DNA of 64,000 bases, taken from NCBI GenBank assembly GCA_019054805.1, contig JAHQIY010000001.1, positions 868,001 to 932,000 on the forward strand. Direction: 5' to 3'. Origin of the DNA: Brachionus manjavacas. Lineage: Eukaryota > Rotifera > Eurotatoria > Ploima > Brachionidae. Positions within the stretch are counted from its first letter, which is position 1. Each line of letters begins with the position of its first letter. Positions 25,401 to 34,400 of this stretch are shown in pieces. The position numbers and the translations under genes were made by a program. The notes under the pieces were generated by a model. The model did no database searches and was not told where the DNA came from. It worked only from the letters and a program-made list of their open reading frames with translations.

Positions 25401-28400
25401 AAGAACATTTAGGGTGAATGTGAATGACTACTTGAGCGACGATTATCAAATAACTGCAGGTGTTCCTCAAGGCTCAGTTATTAGTCCCCTTTTATTTAGT
25501 ATATATATTAATGACATCCTCAAAAGAAATAAAACAAATAATGAATACTCTCAGCTTTTCGCAGATGATCTAGTTACATACTTCATTTATAACAAAAAAG
25601 GGAACCTTGAAAATAAGATAAATAAATACACCAACGAACTAGAACAATGGCTTATTAAATGGAAAATGAAGATATCAGTTATTCAGTATTCAGTAGTCTT
25701 TTCTAGGTACAAAAAAGAGAGTGATAATCTAAACTTAAAAATTTATGAAAACAGAATAATGAGCCAAAAAGAAATCAAGTTTCTTGGTATAAAATTTGAT
25801 TCTAAACTAAATTTTAATCTTCTTGCTGACGAGATTAAAGAACGCTGCAATAAAAGGCTAAATATTATTAAGATATTGTCAAACGAAAAATGGGGTCTTA
25901 CTCAAAAGACACTAGGAAATTTATATAAATCTTTAGTTGGTTCAATTCTAGACTATTCGTTTCCTTGCTTGAATTCATTTTCAGAAAATAATATCAAAAA
26001 GTTACAAGCAATTCAGAATTCAGCAGTCAGATCTTTTCGTAAATTAAAATATGATACTCCCTCCAGCATCATGCATCAGGAGGCTTTTAATAAACTAAAA
26101 TTACTGACAGTCTCGAATCGACTTCTTGAGTTGAGTGAGAGATATGTTGGGACAGGACTGAGTAATTCTATTCCATTGGTTGTAAGACTGGTGGATGAAT
26201 ACAAAGCGGGTTTCGAATCAAGAAATATCGAATACCCGACTCCATTGTGTAATTGCTACCTTACAATTTCCTCTTTTTTTCCTGATACCTAAACTTTGTA
26301 AACCTGAATGACTCAAAACTCTCATTATCATATATCTATTTTTTATTCCAGGTTATTAACTCTTACAAACTTTATTCATATTTTTATTTTTATTTTTTTG
26401 ATTTTATTTTACTTAACTTAATTTTTTATTTTTATTCTGAAGGAGCTTTAGCTCGGTACAGTTAACAAATAAATAAATAAATAAAATGGTTGATTCAATT
26501 AAATATTGTGTTTTCCATCAGCTATAACTTGTCTTAACTTTAATCATTATTTAAAATATTAAATAACTTTCGTCCAATTAGTATGACAAGTTGCCTTGGC
26601 AAGTTACTTGGACATATTATTTGCACTAAAATATATAATTTTCTTGAATACTATAATCTACTTATTAATGAACAATCAGAATTTAGAAAACATAGACGTA
26701 CTGCAGATAATCTTTATTTTCTCATTATAAGTTTTATAGTCTTAAAATAGAAAAAAAATTCTGTTGTTTTTATTTTGACATTTCTAAAGCTTTTGACTCC
26801 TCCGACTTGGTTCTTATTTCCAAGTACTTTAAAATTAAAACCTCAAAAATTACAGTAAATAGAAACCAACTTAAAGAAAATCTTAAGATTAATCCGATTT
26901 CTAATGATGGTATATCTGGTTCAATTTGGTTATGTCTATGCAATTTAAAATTAAAACATTACAGAACTCTCCTAAATGAGCTAATTCGAAATAAAAGAAA
27001 TTCATGAATTTTGGTCCAAATTATCTTGCTTTCTAACTTTCATGCCTTTTTCTATTTTCGAACTAATGTTCCTTTTTTATTTTTTGTAATTTTATTTTTA
27101 GGTAATAATTTTTTCATTTTTAAAAAAAAACACAAAACACAAAAAATTTTATTTTTATTTTTTACTTCTCCTTAAAGGAGGTTAATTCAATTCAATAAAT
27201 AAATAAAGCTTTTGATTGAGTTTGGCTTAATGGACTAATTTAAAAGCTTATTAGAATTAATCTATCTCCTTATCATATTAACTGCATAAGATCGCTTCTG
27301 CATTTTAAATCTTTTAGATTAAATATAAATGGTCATCTAAGCTTCCAAAACCCTGTTAAAGTAGGAGTTCCACAAGGGTCAGTAATTAGTCCACTTCTTA
27401 TTAGCATTTTTTAAAATGAAATACCAAAAATAAATAAAACAAACAGCCAATATTCACTTATATTTTTAGATGATTTTGCTACTTTTTTTTTTTTTTAAAT
27501 AGGAAAACATGATAAAGAAATTGAAAGATGGCTTTTCAATTGGAAAATAAAAATTTCTAATGAAAAGTCATGTTACATGATCTTTGAGAAAAAAACTAAA
27601 GTTAAAACCAATCTTGACCTAAAAATTAATGGTAAGAATTTAAATAATGAGGAAAAAGTCAAATTTTTAGGCTTTACATTGGACTCAAAACTTACTTTTG
27701 GTCAAATGGTAGATGAATTAAAAGAGCGCTATAATTGATCCCTTGATCGATAGGATCGATCTTGGATTATGCTTTTCCTTGTTTAAATTCGTTCTCAGAA
27801 ACAAATATCAATAAAATACAAGTTATTCTAAATTCAGCAGTTCGATCTATTTTGAATATATTATAAAATTCGTTACCCCTCCAATATTATGCACCAAGAA
27901 GCTTTTAATAAGCCTAAACTACTTACAGTCTCAAATCCACTTTTTGAGTTGAATGATAGATATGTTAGGACAGAAGGACTAATAAAACCACATCGACAAT
28001 CTAACACAATTTACTATTTTTTAATGGTGTGCAATGTTTAAGAAACTTAGCTTAATGCCTTAAAATAAGTCTGCAAAAAATTCTGAAAATTTCTGCATTT
28101 TTTGCAGGCTTATTTTACCGAATAAAGCTTAGTTTCTTTAACATTAAGCATTTTCGGGGTTTCAATTTTAAAGTAAATGAGCGTGTTTATATTGCTAAAT
28201 ATTCTTTTTTGTCCTTTTGTGTCCTTTTGGGTCATTTTGGGTCATTTTTTGATAGTCTAATTTGTGAACGCTGCAGTTTAAAGTTTGAACTTTTCTTTTT
28301 CCATAATTTTTATGTTTAGATTATCACTCTCTTTCTTGTACTTAGAAAAGACAACTGAACACGACTTTTCAACTGGTATCTTCATTTTCCATTTAATAAG

Positions 28401-31400
28401 CCACTGTTCTAGTTCGTTGTTGTAATTATTTATCTTATTTTCAAGGTTCCCTTTTTTGTTATAAATGAAGAATGAAACTAGATCATCTGCGAAAAGCAGA
28501 GAGTTTTCATGAATTGTAAGAAATGCTAATTTTTATGTATAAATTGATTATTTTTGGTTATTTAAATTTTTTTGGTACTAGTAAAAAAGTATGCCTTGTA
28601 AATATTCACGTATTTCAACTCAATAAGCCTAATATTCATGTTACCACATGGAAAATTCCGATTTAATTTCCATGCACTGTTGATGAAACACTTTGGATTT
28701 GAAAGAGGAAAAATCAAAAAAGCCTACCAAGCTGTTTATCTGAGCATTGAGTATTTTCATTTCATATTCATACTTTTCACTCGACTCACTCAATTTTCTA
28801 CTACGCGAATCAAAATCGTTCACTCGATCAGCCCTCAGTCTCTTCAACTCATCCAATTCTCTTTCCAAATTGGCGCATTTGCTCTTGTAGGACTCAATTT
28901 TGCCGATTTCAATGCGCCTCAACGACAAATCAGCTGCCAAACTCTCATTTTTCAGTGTTTGATCAGTCAGCCGATGTTCTAGCTGATCTCTGGATGCCTT
29001 ACTCTCGTCCAATTCATGTCTCAAATTCCCATTTTCACATCGCAAGCTTTTGATCAAATCCTCATTTTGTCCATTAGTCAAGTTTAAGTCGGCGCACTCT
29101 TTTTCCAGTGATTGAATGCGAGAGATCTTTTTCTCCATGACCTCGGCTTCGTTGTGTCTGGCAGCCAATTCTTTCTGCAAACAGGCAATTTTGCTCTTGG
29201 CCGAGCTCAACTCTTGTTCGGCGTGGTCCAATTTGTGGCTCAACTTGTTCAACTCTTCGTCTTTGGACATCGAGTTCGAGCTGAACTGGTTGCACAGAGT
29301 CAAGTTTTCATCGTCCAAAGTTTTCAACTTTTCCAAATAGCTCTGTATCTGGGCATCGCGCTCTCTCATCACATCGTCCAGCTCGGACTTTTTGTCAGCC
29401 AACTGTTGCCTCAGATAGTCTATTTCGTCTTCATACTTCAAGTTCAAATCCTTCAAAGTGACCAGCTCTTTCTGCATGTCGTCATTGGACTGCACACTAG
29501 TCCTCAGAGTGCTTAGCTCTGTCTCTAGGCTGCTTTTTTCCTGCTCGATTTTCTTCAATTTCTCCGCCTGTTTTGAATTAAGCAAGAGCATTTTTTCCTT
29601 GAGCTTCTCGCGCTCACTCTTTTGCTGTAGTCTCAAACTCTCCATCTCGCTCTCTAGAATGCGATTGGCCTGTTCTAGAGAGTGAATCTTTTGTTCGTTA
29701 AGACCGTTGCTCGAGTGCCTGGATTCTCTCAGAGTGTCGATTTCTGTTCTCAACAAGCCCTCTTTGTCTCGTAACTCGCACAGTGTTTGTTCGTTTTGTT
29801 CAATTGTGCGATCCAGGTCCTTGATCTTGTTGTTTAAAGAGATGTTTTCGTCGGTTAGTATGTCAAAATTTTTGCTCATCTGTTCACTCCTAGTTTTCAT
29901 GCTGTTCATCTCGGCCTCTAATCTTTCACACTTGGCCTGATAGTCCAACAGTTGTTGCACTCTGTTCTCCAAATTTTGGTTTGTTTCTTTTAATGCCTTG
30001 GAATTGGACGCTTCTTTTTCTAGTTGTTTGCATTTGGTCTCGAATATGCTGAGTCTTTGTAGCTCGATTTTTAAAGCTTGGTTGGTGTCCACCAGAGCTG
30101 TGTACTGGAGCGGGTCGATTTTGTTGGGGTCGTCGGCAGGGCTGTCCGGCGACCGGCTCCGGTAGCTGGTGTTGCGGGAGAGCGGCGAGCGCATCTGCTC
30201 TGGACGAGACGGGATCTGAGGTAGCTTTTTGTTTGTCTCATAAACTGGCTCGTCTTGATCGTACTTTGGACGATGGTCTCTAGGAACATTGATTTTGGGC
30301 GAGCTATTTGATGAGGTCCTGGACTCAGTTTTTTGTCTTGTTAGCTGAGGTGACTTTGGAGCCGATGCCATGTTGGCCTGTGTCGCATTCGTCTCTAGAT
30401 TGCTCGCTATTGACGATGTTGCATTCGCGATTATTTCCTTCGTTTCTGGAAGCCAGTTGGTCTTGAAAAAAAATATTATTCTTTGGAATTGAAATTTGAG
30501 GTGTCTGGCAAAAGTTAAGAAAAGTCGATTATGTTCATGTGAAAGATATTTTTTGTTTGTCATTTATACATTAAATGCGTAATAATTTTTTTTAATAATT
30601 TTGTTTTTTAATTGATTATTAATTGTTTTTTTTTTAGATTTTTATCTGAAAATTTTTAAGACTACTCACAAGTCAATAAAAAAATGAAAAAATTCAAAAA
30701 ATTATATAAAACCGAGTTATGGCTCTAGCTTACATTTTAAATTAAACTAGAGGACCCATTTACATATTTGGCTTGTTCAACCCAACTTTATTTGGCTTGT
30801 CTTTAGAAAATTAAGGATTAACATACTTCTTTCTCTTTTACATCATTTAACACTATGAGCAATGGTAAGACCTATAATCAAAGAAATTTTACATTCTAAA
30901 AATTAATAATATATTATAATAATTGTCCCTATTTTATCCTAGCGGATAATGGGGAGGTGAAGATTTTTTCACCCTCGGGGGGTTTTGAACCCTCGATCCT
31001 CTGCTTGCATGACTAACACGCAAACCATTCGGCTATACGGGCTTTTATTCTAAAAATTAATCAAATAAAATAGTTAATCATTAGGGGTTATCAGGAGAGA
31101 AACTAATCGATTGGGTCAATGGATTTTCAACGGGGAGCACACAAAGAATGGTACTTGGAGAATCGTCTTTACAATGGGCTGAAATAACAAGTGGTGTAAC
31201 TCAATGTTCGGGTTTAGGACCTATTCTTTTTTTCATCTTCATTAAGACATGTTAGATATGATTGAGTTTTGAAGCCTATGCTGATGATACGAAGACTATT
31301 TCAGTCGTTAAAAATTTCTGATATATCTTCAAGGTTGACTCTTTATACTGATAAATCGAAATTGGTCTACTCAACTTAATACTGATAAATGTAAAGTTGT

Positions 31401-34400
31401 GCACTTTGGTTATTCTAACACAAAGTTTGACTATGAAATTGAGTCAGAGAGTTTGGGTGGACAACCCTTGGCAAAGTCGATTTGTGAGCAAGACCTCGGT
31501 ATTTATATCCAAAACAACTTAAAGTGGGACGTAAAAGTGAAAAATTGTACTGCTAAGGCAAATAGAGTTTTAGGAATGATCAAGAAAGCTTTTAATTATC
31601 CTAACCAAGAAAACATCAGATTACTAAACATATAATTGGTCATATGGAATATGCTATCAGTTCGTGGTGCCCGTATTTTGAAAAGGATACCGCGAAGCTT
31701 GTTCCGGAGCTCAAACATCTTGAATACCCGCAAAGACTTATGTGACTAGACCTAAGTGACCTGAAGACGCGAAGGTTGAGAGGTGATTTGATCCAAATGT
31801 ACAAGTTAGTAAATAAAATGGAGAAAGTGAATTTTGTAAACGACATAAATTTTCCATCTGGGGCTTGCTCAAGCTGCGCTTACAATCTAAGAAGGCACAA
31901 AAAAACGATTAATAGAGAAAAAGTAAAATATTGTAAAAAATTGTAAAAAGTTGTGAACGACTGGAAAAAATTCCCGGAAGAGGTTATTGAATCAAGAAGC
32001 CTGAGCATTTTTAAATCGAAGCTTGATGACTGGTTGGCGAGTAAATGTGTTACGTTAAGTTAAATTTGCTAGGACTAGACCTTTGCCAATTTTTTTCAAA
32101 ATTTAAAATCAAGCTGATCCAAGCTTTAAAATAAATAAAATTTATTTCATAATTTTGAATTTTCGACAAGTTGTTAGTAACAAATGTTCGAAACCATCAA
32201 AAAAAGATTTGTAAAACTTTGTAAAAAGTAACCAAAATTTGCAAAAAGATGAAGTCGTTAGGCGATTCACTTCAATTCATAGCTGTAACGTTAGCAAGTC
32301 ACCGGAAGGTGTAATTATGTATTCTGGCCCGACTAAGCATCATCTCATTATGGCAAATTGAAGCTTAAGATCAAGATCAAAATATAAATTTTAATTTTTT
32401 TTTAATAATAGAAAAGAAATAAATTTTTTCCAGCAATTACTCGACATGTCATGTCAAGTTTATTTTCATTTTTAAAATTTTAAAATGCCCCTTTTGATTC
32501 GCATTTTAATAAGTTTAAATAGTTTTAATAATTGATTTTAATGAAAACTTACTTTTATAAACAAAAAAATTTAATGTCTTAGATAATGTAATTTATTTAA
32601 GTAGAAAAATAACATTATTTAAGTTTGAATGAATTTCGCATTAACTTAATCGGCATTTAATAAATACTTGATTTTGTAATTGAAAAAATGAAATAAAAAA
32701 AAAACTAAAAAATAATGAATAACAAAAAAATTTAACTAAAAACAATTTCAAAAAGTAAATTGAGTTTTGATGCTATTTGGATACCAACGTCTATGTCAGA
32801 TTTTGAGCGGTCAGCTAAACTCTTTTGTAATTTTTTAATTTTTTAACTTATTTGTTTAAGATAGTCCTTTGTATGAACACAATTCTCGACATTAGAAAAA
32901 AAAATTCTCCTTATGGAAATGACAGTGTAGGAGTAAAAAAAACTCAATTAAAGCAGAATATTAAAGAAATCTATCTTTAAGTGGTCATTTGAAATATTAA
33001 AAAAACTTATAATAAAAAGTAAAGACTAGTCAACGCCTATAATAAAAAATATATAATAAAAAATGGGACAGTTTTACTTTATATTTTTTCAAAAACTTTA
33101 CAGGCTCAATATTTAAAACAAGTTCTATACTATGGTGATCCTGTTTAACTCCTCAGTTAAGCTTTTTTAGAGCCATAATCTGTCTTTAGAAGCAAATAAT
33201 AAACTTAATCCACTTATAAAACCTAACAAATGATAAACATAAAAAACAAAAATTTATTCAATTTTAAATAAATAATTTTATTATAAATTTTTCAAACATT
33301 CTATTTAAACTTTAATATTTTTAACTTTTTAGTTGATTTTAATTTAATTTCAAATTGCTATTGAAATTAGAATATAGTTCGAATTTTAATTTAAAAACAG
33401 ACAGTTTTCGAATTTAATTTCAAAAGTAAAAATGAATCAAATTTAAATTCATATTTATCTGGTATTAAATATTTTGTTTCGACTAAATTGCACATTCAAA
33501 TAAGTAAAAAGTCTGTTCAAATTTTTTATTGATTTTTGCTTACTTTTGAGGAAGCATTTAAAGTGAATTTAACAAAATATTTACAGTCTGAATAGGGAGC
33601 TTAAGTTATACCTCTTTTAAAATTAATTTTAAATTGTTTATATTTTTAATTTTTAAAAAATATTTTGTTTTTTTTAATTTTTTTTTTGTGAATTTTTTGT
33701 GAAGATTTTAGTGAATTAAAAAAAATTAAAATACTTTTTTTTTAATATATTTGTGTTGAAATATAAAAAAAAAATTGGTTAATATTTATTTTAAAGGCTA
33801 AATAGAAAGATGTTCCAAAAATTAAGTTATGAACCTTAATTTTTCTTTATAAGGCAAAAAAACCTTCCCTTTTTAATATAAATTAAAAAAAAAATTAAAT
33901 TAACTAGATATTCAAATTTAAATCTAGAATTTGCAAAATTTTTAAAAAGGATTTATTGTAAAATGAAAATTTAAAAAAATAAAAGTTTTCATAAAATTTT
34001 ACTCAGCCAAATGAAATAAATTTTCAGCCTCGAATTTCTCATAGCCTTTTAAAATTTAATCTAAGTTTTGTTGAATTAGATTAAAAAAAAGACAAAAAAT
34101 TTATAAATAAATTTGCAAGTTAAACAACTCAAAAAGAAAGAAACTATATGAATTCCTTAAAGGAAATAAATTTTTTTTTATTTTTAAAAATATATTAATG
34201 AAATTCGATATAATGGGAAAAAAATAAATAAACAAAAAATAAATTTAATAAGTTGAAAAAGAAATTATTTTTAATTGTAAAAATAGAAATTATATAATTT
34301 TATTTTTTTTTAAAGAATGTAATCTTGAAGTCTAAAAAGAGACAAAAAATTGTCTTAATTAAAAAAAATATTTCTTAATATTTCTCTTTAATATTAATTT

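Noticed and set aside
25231..26292. Treating the long LINE-A frame as a host reverse transcriptase gene
   Set aside because: It has the LINE 3' tail, several related copies in this window, and is 5'-truncated; it is a mobile element.
29112..29516. 134-codon plus-strand frame opposite RIMBP exon 2
   Set aside because: Leu/Phe/Val-rich mirror of a coiled coil (Lys/Glu/Gln codons read backwards); not a gene.
30462..30563. Extending RIMBP exon 2 upstream with the open frame to 30563
   Set aside because: A good acceptor (TTTTTTTTCAAG) lies at 30461 and the extra residues look like translated AT-rich intron.
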